From NCBI GenBank assembly GCA_949987565.1, contig OX465115.1:4624873-4688872 (forward strand): 64,000 bases of DNA, read 5' to 3'. The stretch comes from Luidia sarsii (Eukaryota > Echinodermata > Asteroidea > Paxillosida > Luidiidae). Shown piece by piece: positions 44,900-57,997 of this stretch. Each line of letters begins with the position of its first letter. The first letter of the stretch is position 1. Under the pieces are notes generated by a model that had not been told where the DNA came from, ran no database searches, and saw only the letters and a program-made list of their open reading frames with translations. The position numbers were made by a program, and so were the translations under genes.

Positions 44900-46985
44900 C
44901 AATGTAAACTTTAAGGATGTAGATTGCGTAATGCCCGCTGGTCACTATCAGGGCGCCAGGCCAGACATATGCTAAAGAAAATTACACTGAAACAAACGGG
45001 AGACTTTGAAGAAGGTTGGTCCAAGAGTGGCGCCTTATATTATGATCGCACCTTGACATTAAGATTTTCAATGTCCGACTTTCTCAGTCGTATTTCAGTG
45101 TATTTCAGTCTCCATAGTACGGTGTCTGAACAACGTAGATGTAGCCTCAGACTACGTGTCATCTACCTGTATTAGACTTAGTGGTCTGTTTAAATGCAGT
45201 ATCTTAACGGGAAGGTGGGGCAGAGGGAGAAGAGAAGGTTGTGATTGTGAAGGAACAGTGTGATTGTAAAGTGAAAAGTGATGAGGCGGTTGCCAGGTTA
45301 CACATCATAAACGCCCTTCGTGAGTCTTTTGGCATAATCTTCACCAAGCACAATGAGATAGTCGTCTGTGGCTTTTGGACAGACAAGATCCAATCATTCT
45401 GAATCTATACAGTGCCTTCTTTAAAACGGTCATCTCTTTTCAGGGTTGGTGAACTTTCCTGTGCAGTTTACGCACGGGCAAAATCAGGGTGTTTTTGTTA
45501 TGGAACCAGGTACCCAATTTTTGAAATCATCGGGTACTACTGTCCTGGATACCCGGAATTCACATGTACATGTGTAAACTGTAAGGACGTATGTTGTGTA
45601 ATGCCCACTGGTCACTATCAGGGCACCAGGCCAGAAATATGCTAAAATTACAGGTTGTTACAGTACATTCTTTCTCACCACAACAAAAGGGAGACTTTGA
45701 AGAAGTTTGGTCCAAGACTGGTGACTTATCGACTCAGAGGATGTATTACTTTCAACAATTTGGAAGGCCTGAGGTTTGAATCCTTGCAGGACCAAGTCTG
45801 CCTTTGAGAAAGGTCCTGCTAGGATCAAAATGACGTTTGCTCACTTTTAAGTCAGCAAGCAAGTATCTTTTTTGTATGATGTATAACAGTTAATTGTAGG
45901 ATTATCACATTGTTCAAATAGGTGCACATTTTTCAATTATTTGATTGACATTGAGATTTGTACATTTCAGGTATATTTATGGTATACATGTACTTTTTAA
46001 TGTCTGACTTTCTCACCAATATAAATGCGAGACTTTGAAGAAGTTGGGTCCAAGACTGGTGCCTTATCGACTCAGAGGATGTATTACTCTCAACGATTTG
46101 GAAGGCCTGAGGTTTGAATCCTTGCAGGACCAAGTCTGCCTTTGAGAAAGGTCCTGCTAGGATCAAAATGACGTTTGCTCACTTTTAAGTCAGCAAGCAA
46201 GTATTTTTTTTGTATGATGTACATGTATAACAGTTAATTGTAGGATTATCACATTGTTCAAATAGGTTCACAATTTTCAATTATTTGATTGACATTGAGA
46301 TTTGTACATTTCAGGTATATTTATGGTATACATGTACTTTTTAATGCTTTAGATTTTTACACTTCAGACTGTGAACATTTTAATGTTTCTTTAGGGATGT
46401 ACATGTACAATACATGTAACTGACATAAAACTGTTAACGAACTGTGAAAATCAGCATACATGAGGCAGGTGACTTGGGGATGTTCATGAGTGTTTTTTTG
46501 CATGATTTGGAGGTTGTAAAGCAAATTCAAGTCTACTGAATATTTTGTGAATTTTCAGTTTCAAGTTTCCCTTTTCCCCCCTTATTTTCATAAGAAATGA
46601 AGAGACGTACATTGTACATGTACATGTACATGTAATAAACCTCTGAGAGGCAACAGAAATACGTATACTGTACATGAGGATGTTATTTAACCCATAACTG
46701 GGGCCCAAACAGGTACTACTGCTCTGGGCCAGAGCAGACCTGGGAGTAATGGCAACTAAGGGTAACTCCACATTCCCCACAACTCCTGTTCTCTCAAACT
46801 GGAGCCTCACCACCGGTAGTAGTTTTATGTCATACCCAGGACATACAGGTATACCGATGAACAACATCATTACATGATATGGCAAGTAACACTTGTACAA
46901 AGAAATTATGATTAGTGCATTTAGTCAATGACAGTCATTCTTGATAGAGATTAGTGAATAGAGAAGCATTGGAGTGTTTCAGTGA
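44900..46985 (+). repeat. Cluster unit after the hAT insertion, grading into the 1231-bp array
   Basis: The interrupted unit resumes with the SRISVYF module, the 64-codon terminal exon (45208-45402) and the Cys-rich candidate exon. Two WETLKK modules with the dispersed repeat follow. From about 46,290 the sequence is that of the 1231-bp unit (GGTATATTTATGGTATACAT onwards). Confidence 0.65.
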
Positions 46986-49900
46986 AAGATGATTCGCTTA
47001 ATTCCTGCATCTAAGCGCAAGGGCAAAATAAATCAGGAGCGTTTCGTAAACTTGATGAGTAAATGTTTCTCTGAGGATGAAACTCCTAGTACTAGTGGTG
47101 CTGCGAATGTTCAAGACAATGTCTATGAATCAGCTGTTCAAAGATGTATTGAAAAGAAAGTGTGAGGTGTTGGAAAGAAAGTGTGAGTTGTTGGAAAGAC
47201 AGTGTGAGGAAAAGAGTACATTAAGATTCTTAATGTCTGACTTTCTCACCAATATAAATGGGAGACTTTGAAGAAGTTGGGTCCAAGACTGGTGCCTTAT
47301 CGACTCAGAGGATGTATTACTCTCAACGATTTGGAAGGCCTGAGGTTTGAATCCTTGCAGGACCAAGTCTGCCTTTGAGAAAGGTCCTGCTAGGATCAAA
47401 ATGACGTTTGCTCACTTTTAAGTCAGCAAGCAAGTATCTTTTTTGTATGATGTACATGTATAACAGTTAATTGTAGGATTATTACAAATTGTTCAAATAG
47501 GTTCACATCTTTCAATTATTTGATTGACATTGAGATTTGTACATTTCAGGTATATTTATGGTATACATGTACTTTTTAATGCTCTAGATTTTTACACATT
47601 TTAGACTGTGAACATTTTTATGTTTCTTTAGGGATGTACATTGTACAATACATGTAACTGACATAAAACTGTTAACGAACTGTGAAAATCAGCATACATG
47701 AGGCAGGTGACTTAGGGATGTTCATGAGTGTTTTTTGCATGATTTGGAGGTCGTAAAGCAAATTCAAGTCTACTGAATATTTTGTGAATTTTCAGTTTCA
47801 AGTTTCCCTTTCCCCCCCCCCTTATTTTCATAAGAAATGAAGAGACGTACATTGTACATGTACATGTAATAAACCTCTGAGAGGCGAAAGAAATACGTAT
47901 ACTGTACATGAGGATGTTATTTAACCCATAACTGGTACCCAAACAGGTACTACTGCTCTGGGCCAGAGCAGACCTGGGAGTAATGGCAACTAAGGGGTAA
48001 CTCCACATTCCCCGCAACTCCTGTTCTCTCAAACTGGAGCCTCACCACCGGTAGTAGTTTTATGTCATACCCAGGACATACAGGTATACCGATGAACAAC
48101 ATCATTACATGATATGGCAAGTAACACTTGTACAAAGAAAATATGATTAGTGCATTTAGTCAATGACAGTCATTCTAGATAGAGATTAGTGAATAGAGAA
48201 GCATTGGAGTGTTTCAGTGAAAGATGATTCGCTTAATTCCTGCATCTAAGCGCAAGGGCAAAATAAATAAGGAGCGTTTCGTAAACTTGATGAGCAAATG
48301 TTTCTCTGAGGATGAAACTCCTAGTACTAGTGGTGTTGTGAATGTTCAAGACAATGTCTATGAATCAGCTGAAGATGTATTGAAAAGAAAGTGTGAGGTG
48401 TTGGAAAGAAAGTGTGAGTTGTTGGAAAGACAGTGTGAGGAAAAGAGTACATTAAGATTCTTAATGTCTGACTTTCTCACCAATATAAATGGGAGACTTT
48501 GAAGAAGTTGGGTCCAAGACTGGTGCCTTATCGACTCAGAGGATGTATTACTCTCAACGATTTGGAAGGCCTGAGGTTTGAATCCTTGCAGGACCAAGTC
48601 TGCCTTTGAGAAAGGTCCTGCTAGGATCAAAATGACGTTTGCTCACTTTTAAGTCAGCAAGCAGGTATCTTTTTTGTATGATGTACATGTATAACAGTTA
48701 ATTGTAGGATTATGACATTGTTCAAATAGGTTCACATTTTTCAATTATTTGATTGACATTGAGATTTGTACATTTCAGGTATATTTATGGTATACATGTA
48801 CTTTTTAATGCTTTAGATTTTTACACATTTCAGACTGTGAACATTTTTATGATTCTTTAGGGATGTACATGTACAATACATGTAACTGACATAAAACTGT
48901 TAACGAACTGTGAAAATCAGCATACATGAGGCAGGTGACTTGGGGATGTTCATGAGTGTTTTTTGCATGATTTGGAGGTCGTAAAGCAAATTCAAGTCTA
49001 CTGAATATTTTGTGAATTTTCAGTTTCAAGTTTCCCTTTTCCCCCCTTATTTTCATAAGAAATGAAGAGACGTACATTGTACATGTACATGTAATAAACC
49101 TCTGAGAGGCGACAGAAATACGTATACTGTACATGAGGATGTTATTTAACCCATAACTGGTACCCAAACAGGTACTACTGCTCTGGGCCAGAGCAGACCT
49201 GGGAGTAATGGCAACTAAGGGGTAACTCCACATTCCCCACAACTCCTGTTCTCTCAAACTGGAGCCTCACCACCGGTAGTAGTTTTATGTCATACCCAGG
49301 ACATACAGGTATACCGATGAACAACATCATTACATGATATGGCAAGTAACACTTGTACAAAGAAAATATGATTAGTGCATTTAGTCAATGACAGTCATTC
49401 TAGATAGAGATTAGTGAATAGAGAAGCATTGGAGTGTTTCAGTGAAAGATGATTCGCTTAATTCCTGCATCTAAGCGCAAGGGCAAAATAAATAAGGAGC
49501 GTTTCGTAAACTTGATGAGCAAATGTTTCTCTGAGGATGAAACTCCTAGTACTAGTGGTGTTGTGAATGTTCAAGACAATGTCTATGAATCAGCTGAAGA
49601 TGTATTGAAAAGAAAGTGTGAGGTGTTGGAAAGAAAGTGTGAGTTGTTGGAAAGACAGTGTGAGGAAAAGAGTACATTAAGATTCTTAATGTCTGACTTT
49701 CTCACCAATATAAATGGGAGACTTTGAAGAAGTTGGGTCCAAGACTGGTGCCTTATCGACTCAGAGGATGTATTACTCTCAACGATTTGGAAGGCCTGAG
49801 GTTTGAATCCTTGCAGGACCAAGTCTGCCTTTGAGAAAGGTCCTGCTAGGATCAAAATGACGTTTGCTCACTTTTAAGTCAGCAAGCAGGTATCTTTTTT

Positions 49901-52900
49901 GTATGATGTACATGTACATGTATAACAGTTAATTGTAGGATTATCACATTGTTCAAATAGGTTCACATTTTTCAATTATTTGATTGACATTGAGATTTGT
50001 ACATTTCAGGTATATTTATGGTATACATGTACTTTTTAATGCTTTAGATTTTTACACATTTCAGACTGTGAACATTTTTATGATTCTTTAGGGATGTACA
50101 TGTACAATACATGTAACTGACATAAAACTGTTAACGAACTGTGAAAATCAGCATACATGAGGCAGGTGACTTGGGGATGTTCATGAGTGTTTTTTGCATG
50201 ATTTGGAGGTCGTAAAGCAAATTCAAGTCTACTGAATATTTTGTGAATTTTCAGTTTCAAGTTTCCCTTTTCCCCCCTTATTTTCATAAGAAATGAAGAG
50301 ACGTACATTGTACATGTACATGTAATAAACCTCTGAGAGGCGACAGAAATACGTATACTGTACATGAGGATGTTATTTAACCCATAACTGGTACCCAAAC
50401 AGGTACTACTGCTCTGGGCCAGAGCAGACCTGGGAGTAATGGCAACTAAGGGGTAACTCCACATTCCCCACAACTCCTGTTCTCTCAAACTGGAGCCTCA
50501 CCACCGGTAGTAGTTTTATGTCATACCCAGGACATACAGGTATACCGATGAACAACATCATTACATGATATGGCAAGTAACACTTGTACAAAGAAAATAT
50601 GATTAGTGCATTTAGTCAATGACAGTCATTCTAGATAGAGATTAGTGAATAGAGAAGCATTGGAGTGTTTCAGTGAAAGATGATTCGCTTAATTCCTGCA
50701 TCTAAGCGCAAGGGCAAAATAAATAAGGAGCGTTTCGTAAACTTGATGAGCAAATGTTTCTCTGAGGATGAAACTCCTAGTACTAGTGGTGTTGTGAATG
50801 TTCAAGACAATGTCTATGAATCAGCTGAAGATGTATTGAAAAGAAAGTGTGAGGTGTTGGAAAGAAAGTGTGAGTTGTTGGAAAGACAGTGTGAGGAAAA
50901 GAGTACATTAAGATTCTTAATGTCTGACTTTCTCACCAATATAAATGGGAGACTTTGAAGAAGTTGGGTCCAAGACTGGTGCCTTATCGACTCAGAGGAT
51001 GTATTACTCTCAACGATTTGGAAGGCCTGAGGTTTGAATCCTTGCAGGACCAAGTCTGCCTTTGAGAAAGGTCCTGCTAGGATCAAAATGACGTTTGCTC
51101 ACTTTTAAGTCAGCAAGCAGGTATCTTTTTTGTATGATGTACATGTACATGTATAACAGTTAATTGTAGGATTATCACATTATTCAAATAGGTTCACATT
51201 TTTCAATTATTTGATTGACATTGAGATTTGTACATTTCAGGTATATTTATGGTATACATGTACTTTTTAATGCTTTAGATTTTTACACATTTCAGACTGT
51301 GAACATTTTTATATTTCTTTAGGGCTGTACATGTACAATACATGTAACTGACATAAAACTGTTAATGAACTGTGAAAATCAGCATACATGAGGCAGGTGA
51401 CTTGGGGATGTTCATGAGTGTTTTTTGCATGATTTGGAGGTCGTAAAGCAAATTCAAGTCTACTGAATATTTTGTGAATTTTCAGTTTCAAGTTTCCCTT
51501 TTCCCCCCTTATTTTCATAAGAAATGAAGAGACGTATATTGTACATGTACATGTAATAAACCTCCGAGAGGCGACAGAAATACGTATACTGTACATGAGG
51601 ATGTTATTTAACCCATAACTGGGACCCAAACAGGTACTACTGCTCTGGGCCAGAGCAGACCTGGGAGTAATGGCAACTAAGGGGTAACTCCACATTCCCC
51701 ACAACTCCTGTTCTCTCAAACTGGAGCCTCACCACCGGTAGTAGTTTTATGTCATACCCAGGACATACAGGTATACCGATGAACAACATCATTACATGAT
51801 ATGGCAAGTAACACTTGTACAAAGAAAATATGATTAGTGCATTTAGTCAATGACAGTCATTCTAGATAGAGATTAGTGAATAGAGAAGCATTGGAGTGTT
51901 TCAGTGAAAGATGATTCGCTTAATTCCTGCATCTAAGCGCAAGGGCAAAATAAATAAGGAGCGTTTCGTAAACTTGATGAGCAAATGTTTCTCTGAGGAT
52001 GAAACTCCTAGTACTAGTGGTGTTGTGAATGTTCAAGACAATGTCTATGAATCAGCTGAAGATGTATTGAAAAGAAAGTGTGAGGTGTTGGAAAGAAAGT
52101 GTGAGTTGTTGGAAAGACAGTGTGAGGAAAAGAGTACATTAAGATTCTTAATGTCTGACTTTCTCACCAATATAAATGGGAGACTTTGAAGAAGTTGGGT
52201 CCAAGACTGGTGCCTTATCGACTCAGAGGATGTATTACTCTCAACGATTTGGAAGGCCTGAGGTTTGAATCCTTGCAGGACCAAGTCTGCCTTTGAGAAA
52301 GGTCCTGCTAGGATCAAAATGACGTTTGCTCACTTTTAAGTCAGCAAGCAGGTATCTTTTTTGTATGATGTACATGTACATGTATAACAGTTAATTGTAG
52401 GATTATCACATTGTTCAAATAGGTTCACATTTTTCAATTATTTGATTGACATTGAGATTTGTACATTTCAGGTATATTTATGGTATACATGTACTTTTTA
52501 ATGCTTTAGATTTTTACACATTTCAGACTGTGAACATTTTTATGATTCTTTAGGGATGTACATGTACAATACATGTAACTGACATAAAACTGTTAACGAA
52601 CTGTGAAAATCAGCATACATGAGGCAGGTGACTTGGGGATGTTCATGAGTGTTTTTTGCATGATTTGGAGGTCGTAAAGCAAATTCAAGTCTACTGAATA
52701 TTTTGTGAATTTTCAGTTTCAAGTTTCCCTTTTCCCCCCTTATTTTCATAAGAAATGAAGAGACGTACATTGTACATGTACATGTAATAAACCTCTGAGA
52801 GGCGACAGAAATACGTATACTGTACATGAGGATGTTATTTAACCCATAACTGGTACCCAAACAGGTACTACTGCTCTGGGCCAGAGCAGACCTGGGAGTA

Positions 52901-55900
52901 ATGGCAACTAAGGGGTAACTCCACATTCCCCACAACTCCTGTTCTCTCAAACTGGAGCCTCACCACCGGTAGTAGTTTTATGTCATACCCAGGACATACA
53001 GGTATACCGATGAACAACATCATTACATGATATGGCAAGTAACACTTGTACAAAGAAAATATGATTAGTGCATTTAGTCAATGACAGTCATTCTAGATAG
53101 AGATTAGTGAATAGAGAAGCATTGGAGTGTTTCAGTGAAAGATGATTCGCTTAATTCCTGCATCTAAGCGCAAGGGCAAAATAAATAAGGAGCGTTTCGT
53201 AAACTTGATGAGCAAATGTTTCTCTGAGGATGAAACTCCTAGTACTAGTGGTGTTGTGAATGTTCAAGACAATGTCTATGAATCAGCTGAAGATGTATTG
53301 AAAAGAAAGTGTGAGGTGTTGGAAAGAAAGTGTGAGTTGTTGGAAAGACAGTGTGAGGAAAAGAGTACATTAAGATTCTTAATGTCTGACTTTCTCACCA
53401 ATATAAATGGGAGACTTTGAAGAAGTTGGGTCCAAGACTGGTGCCTTATCGACTCAGAGGATGTATTACTCTCAACGATTTGGAAGGCCTGAGGTTTGAA
53501 TCCTTGCAGGACCAAGTCTGCCTTTGAGAAAGGTCCTGCTAGGATCAAAATGACGTTTGCTCACTTTTAAGTCAGCAAGCAGGTATCTTTTTTGTATGAT
53601 GTACATGTACATGTATAACAGTTAATTGTAGGATTATCACATTATTCAAATAGGTTCACATTTTTCAATTATTTGATTGACATTGAGATTTGTACATTTC
53701 AGGTATATTTATGGTATACATGTACTTTTTAATGCTTTAGATTTTTACACATTTCAGACTGTGAACATTTTTATATTTCTTTAGGGCTGTACATGTACAA
53801 TACATGTAACTGACATAAAACTGTTAATGAACTGTGAAAATCAGCATACATGAGGCAGGTGACTTGGGGATGTTCATGAGTGTTTTTTGCATGATTTGGA
53901 GGTCGTAAAGCAAATTCAAGTCTACTGAATATTTTGTGAATTTTCAGTTTCAAGTTTCCCTTTTCCCCCCTTATTTTCATAAGAAATGAAGAGACGTATA
54001 TTGTACATGTACATGTAATAAACCTCCGAGAGGCGACAGAAATACGTATACTGTACATGAGGATGTTATTTAACCCATAACTGGGACCCAAACAGGTACT
54101 ACTGCTCTGGGCCAGAGCAGACCTGGGAGTAATGGCAACTAAGGGGTAACTCCACATTCCCCACAACTCCTGTTCTCTCAAACTGGAGCCTCACCACCGG
54201 TAGTAGTTTTATGTCATACCCAGGACATACAGGTATACCGATGAACAACATCATTACATGATATGGCAAGTAACACTTGTACAAAGAAAATATGATTAGT
54301 GCATTTAGTCAATGACAGTCATTCTAGATAGAGATTAGTGAATAGAGAAGCATTGGAGTGTTTCAGTGAAAGATGATTCGCTTAATTCCTGCATCTAAGC
54401 GCAAGGGCAAAATAAATAAGGAGCGTTTCGTAAACTTGATGAGCAAATGTTTCTCTGAGGATGAAACTCCTAGTACTAGTGGTGTTGTGAATGTTCAAGA
54501 CAATGTCTATGAATCAGCTGAAGATGTATTGAAAAGAAAGTGTGAGGTGTTGGAAAGAAAGTGTGAGTTGTTGGAAAGACAGTGTGAGGAAAAGAGTACA
54601 TTAAGATTCTTAATGTCTGACTTTCTCACCAATATAAATGGGAGACTTTGAAGAAGTTGGGTCCAAGACTGGTGCCTTATCGACTCAGAGGATGTATTAC
54701 TCTCAACGATTTGGAAGGCCTGAGGTTTGAATCCTTGCAGGACCAAGTCTGCCTTTGAGAAAGGTCCTGCTAGGATCAAAATGACGTTTGCTCACTTTTA
54801 AGTCAGCAAGCAGGTATCTTTTTTGTATGATGTACATGTACATGTATAACAGTTAATTGTAGGATTATCACATTGTTCAAATAGGTTCACATTTTTCAAT
54901 TATTTGATTGACATTGAGATTTGTACATTTCAGGTATATTTATGGTATACATGTACTTTTTAATGCTTTAGATTTTTACACATTTCAGACTGTGAACATT
55001 TTTATGATTCTTTAGGGATGTACATGTACAATACATGTAACTGACATAAAACTGTTAACGAACTGTGAAAATCAGCATACATGAGGCAGGTGACTTGGGG
55101 ATGTTCATGAGTGTTTTTTGCATGATTTGGAGGTCGTAAAGCAAATTCAAGTCTACTGAATATTTTGTGAATTTTCAGTTTCAAGTTTCCCTTTTCCCCC
55201 CTTATTTTCATAAGAAATGAAGAGACGTACATTGTACATGTACATGTAATAAACCTCTGAGAGGCGACAGAAATACGTATACTGTACATGAGGATGTTAT
55301 TTAACCCATAACTGGTACCCAAACAGGTACTACTGCTCTGGGCCAGAGCAGACCTGGGAGTAATGGCAACTAAGGGGTAACTCCACATTCCCCACAACTC
55401 CTGTTCTCTCAAACTGGAGCCTCACCACCGGTAGTAGTTTTATGTCATACCCAGGACATACAGGTATACCGATGAACAACATCATTACATGATATGGCAA
55501 GTAACACTTGTACAAAGAAAATATGATTAGTGCATTTAGTCAATGACAGTCATTCTAGATAGAGATTAGTGAATAGAGAAGCATTGGAGTGTTTCAGTGA
55601 AAGATGATTCGCTTAATTCCTGCATCTAAGCGCAAGGGCAAAATAAATAAGGAGCGTTTCGTAAACTTGATGAGCAAATGTTTCTCTGAGGATGAAACTC
55701 CTAGTACTAGTGGTGTTGTGAATGTTCAAGACAATGTCTATGAATCAGCTGAAGATGTATTGAAAAGAAAGTGTGAGGTGTTGGAAAGAAAGTGTGAGTT
55801 GTTGGAAAGACAGTGTGAGGAAAAGAGTACATTAAGATTCTTAATGTCTGACTTTCTCACCAATATAAATGGGAGACTTTGAAGAAGTTGGGTCCAAGAC

Positions 55901-56748
55901 TGGTGCCTTATCGACTCAGAGGATGTATTACTCTCAACGATTTGGAAGGCCTGAGGTTTGAATCCTTGCAGGACCAAGTCTGCCTTTGAGAAAGGTCCTG
56001 CTAGGATCAAAATGACGTTTGCTCACTTTTAAGTCAGCAAGCAGGTATCTTTTTTGTATGATGTACATGTACATGTATAACAGTTAATTGTAGGATTATC
56101 ACATTATTCAAATAGGTTCACATTTTTCAATTATTTGATTGACATTGAGATTTGTACATTTCAGGTATATTTATGGTATACATGTACTTTTTAATGCTTT
56201 AGATTTTTACACATTTCAGACTGTGAACATTTTTATATTTCTTTAGGGCTGTACATGTACAATACATGTAACTGACATAAAACTGTTAATGAACTGTGAA
56301 AATCAGCATACATGAGGCAGGTGACTTGGGGATGTTCATGAGTGTTTTTTGCATGATTTGGAGGTCGTAAAGCAAATTCAAGTCTACTGAATATTTTGTG
56401 AATTTTCAGTTTCAAGTTTCCCTTTTCCCCCCTTATTTTCATAAGAAATGAAGAGACGTATATTGTACATGTACATGTAATAAACCTCCGAGAGGCGACA
56501 GAAATACGTATACTGTACATGAGGATGTTATTTAACCCATAACTGGGACCCAAACAGGTACTACTGCTCTGGGCCAGAGCAGACCTGGGAGTAATGGCAA
56601 CTAAGGGGTAACTCCACATTCCCCACAACTCCTGTTCTCTCAAACTGGAGCCTTACCACCGGTTGTAGTTTTATGTCATACCCAGGACATACATGTACAG
56701 GTATACCGATGAACAACATCATTACATGATATGACAAGTAACACTTGT
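46950..56748 (+). repeat. 1231-bp tandem array, eight copies, partly A/B dimers
   Basis: The phrase ATGATTCGCTTAATTCCTGC starts at 46988, 48224, 49449, 50680, 51911, 53142, 54373 and 55604. The last five intervals plus 49449-50680 are exactly 1231. The segment downstream of each ORF comes in two types. Type A has TTTATGATTCTTTAGGGATG and GTTAACGAACTG; type B has TTTATATTTCTTTAGGGCTG and GTTAATGAACTG. From 48,847 the order is A A B A B A B, so a 2462-bp A+B dimer has been amplified. Copies of the same type look identical. A truncated outlying copy is at 60840-61760. Confidence 0.92.
48224..48502 (+). CDS. 92-codon coiled-coil ORF, repeated in each 1231-bp unit
   Basis: The frame begins MIRLIPASKRKGKINKERF, has an acidic Ser/Thr stretch SEDETPSTSG and then two and a half heptads, LKRKCEVLERKCELLERQCE, a short coiled coil with a Cys in each heptad. 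It ends FLTNINGRL. Identical copies start at 49449, 50680, 51911, 53142, 54373 and 55604; the oldest (46988) carries a frameshift near 47128. The last part, after CEEKST, enters the repeat module and may not belong; a neighbouring frame there reads WETLKKLGPRLVPYRL to QDQVCL. It may be the first exon of a lost gene. I cannot say whether it is translated. Confidence 0.4.
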   Translation: MIRLIPASKRKGKINKERFVNLMSKCFSEDETPSTSGVVNVQDNVYESAEDVLKRKCEVLERKCELLERQCEEKSTLRFLMSDFLTNINGRL

Positions 56749-57970
56749 GACCTGCTACGACGAAATGAGCGTAAAGTCGCACAATGCCATTTCACAGTAC
56801 AGCGGAACAAAGTAAAAAATCGAAGGGGTGGTAATTTTTTTGTTTTGGATTTATTTCGTTTCTAAATATATCCCTTTAGCAGTTCCTAAAATTTGAGTCA
56901 GTTTTGAAACCCGAAAAATGATTTAAGACAATTTTGTTGATGAACTCAATGGTGATTTGTCAAAAATCCTTAGACAAAAGACGTTAAGAAAGACGAAAAT
57001 CTGCCCGACGTTCAACATGATCAAAACAACCCCCCATGCATATTTTGGTATCATCCGAAAGCTGACAACATGGCCTGTCTTTTTTAAGTAATAGTGATGA
57101 CCTCTGACTGTTCTTTTATCAAGCTTTACCACGAGGAAAAAAAATAACATGAACGTTGTCATCGACGTAAACAATGAGCCTTGTTGCTATGCCGTGCCGT
57201 TTCGCTCTATGTGATTCGCTCAAACCTATCACGTGTTCACGTGCGCGTGTGTTGTACTGCATGTACCACCGCAGTAGATCGCGTCGCTTGTGTACATGTA
57301 CGCGTATGCGGTGTGTTGACATTGTTGAATGCGTCTTGCAATTTATGTGCTTTTTGATACAAATTATCAGAAAATGGCCGATAAGACCAGAATAGCGAGT
57401 GCTCTTAATGATTCCGCTATTCTTGGGCTCAATGCTGCTGACAATGAAACGCTTGGGGAGATGTTCACAGAGTTTTTCGCAGACGACAATTCGTCCGATT
57501 CCGAAGACGTGCCCTCGGACATGTCTGATGCTGCCGACGATGATAGTGACGCCGAGACAGACAGTGAAAGCAGCACTGATGAAAGTGCCGAAGAAGCGGA
57601 AAATGACAACAGTGACAACGAGCCCGTCGTTCTCGAAAATCCTGCTCGGGACATCGTCGATGCTGTTGGGTTGGACAATTGGGTTTCACCAGATGCCCAA
57701 GAGGAGTTGGCCAAAGTCCAAAACTTTAGTAAATGCCGGTGTCGGAAACAACGTTGCACAGACCAGTTTGACGAGACCTTCATCGTCAAACTTCGGGCTC
57801 AGATGAGTGACGCTTCCCTCACAAAAGGCGAGAAGAAAATGTTTCTGCTTGGGAAAATAAGCACCACGTTGAACAATTCTGCAAGTACTACTTGCAAGAA
57901 GAGGTCGAAGCAACAGCAGCGTAAGCGGTCTCGGACTCAATACCTAGTTGAGGGAGTCAAGGTCTGCCTT
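56749..57970 (+). mobile_element. 5' end and N-terminal half of a transposon inserted in the last 1231-bp unit
   Basis: The repeat sequence AAGTAACACTTGT is interrupted at 56748, where GACCTGCTACGACGAAATGA begins. About 620 bases of unique leader follow and then the ORF at 57374. At about 57970 the sequence switches abruptly to GAACATACATCAAGGTGGAT of the cluster. Only the left side of the element is therefore present. No matching terminal repeat or target duplication could be found on the right. Confidence 0.5.
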
Positions 57971-57997
57971 GAACATACATCAAGGTGGATGAATTAA
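57374..57997 (+). pseudogene. Truncated transposon-type protein, N-terminal half
   Basis: The start ATG at 57374 (MADKTRIASALND) follows a non-coding leader; an upstream ATG at 57329 is less likely. Residues about 30-85 are strongly acidic (Asp/Glu/Ser-rich). Then come VGLDNWVSPDAQEELAKVQN and a Cys cluster, CRCRKQRCTDQF, followed by KGEKKMFLLGKIST, a basic stretch and YLVEGVKVCLE. A CxC..C-F cluster followed by a helix and a Y-V-G-VC strand is what I recall from the N-terminus of uncharacterised integrase-like repeat proteins in invertebrates, unverified. After VCLE the frame runs into cluster sequence and stops, so the protein is cut at about residue 199. Confidence 0.5.

Noticed and set aside
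48847..49257. 136-codon - strand frame repeated in each 1231-bp unit
   Set aside because: It is low in coding character, is broken in other units by base changes, and lies opposite non-coding repeat sequence. Its repetition only reflects the array.
46950..56748. The 1231-bp array as a pure assembly artefact
   Set aside because: Fixed differences between A and B types and a diverged first unit argue that real repeats exist, although the exact copy number cannot be trusted without long reads.
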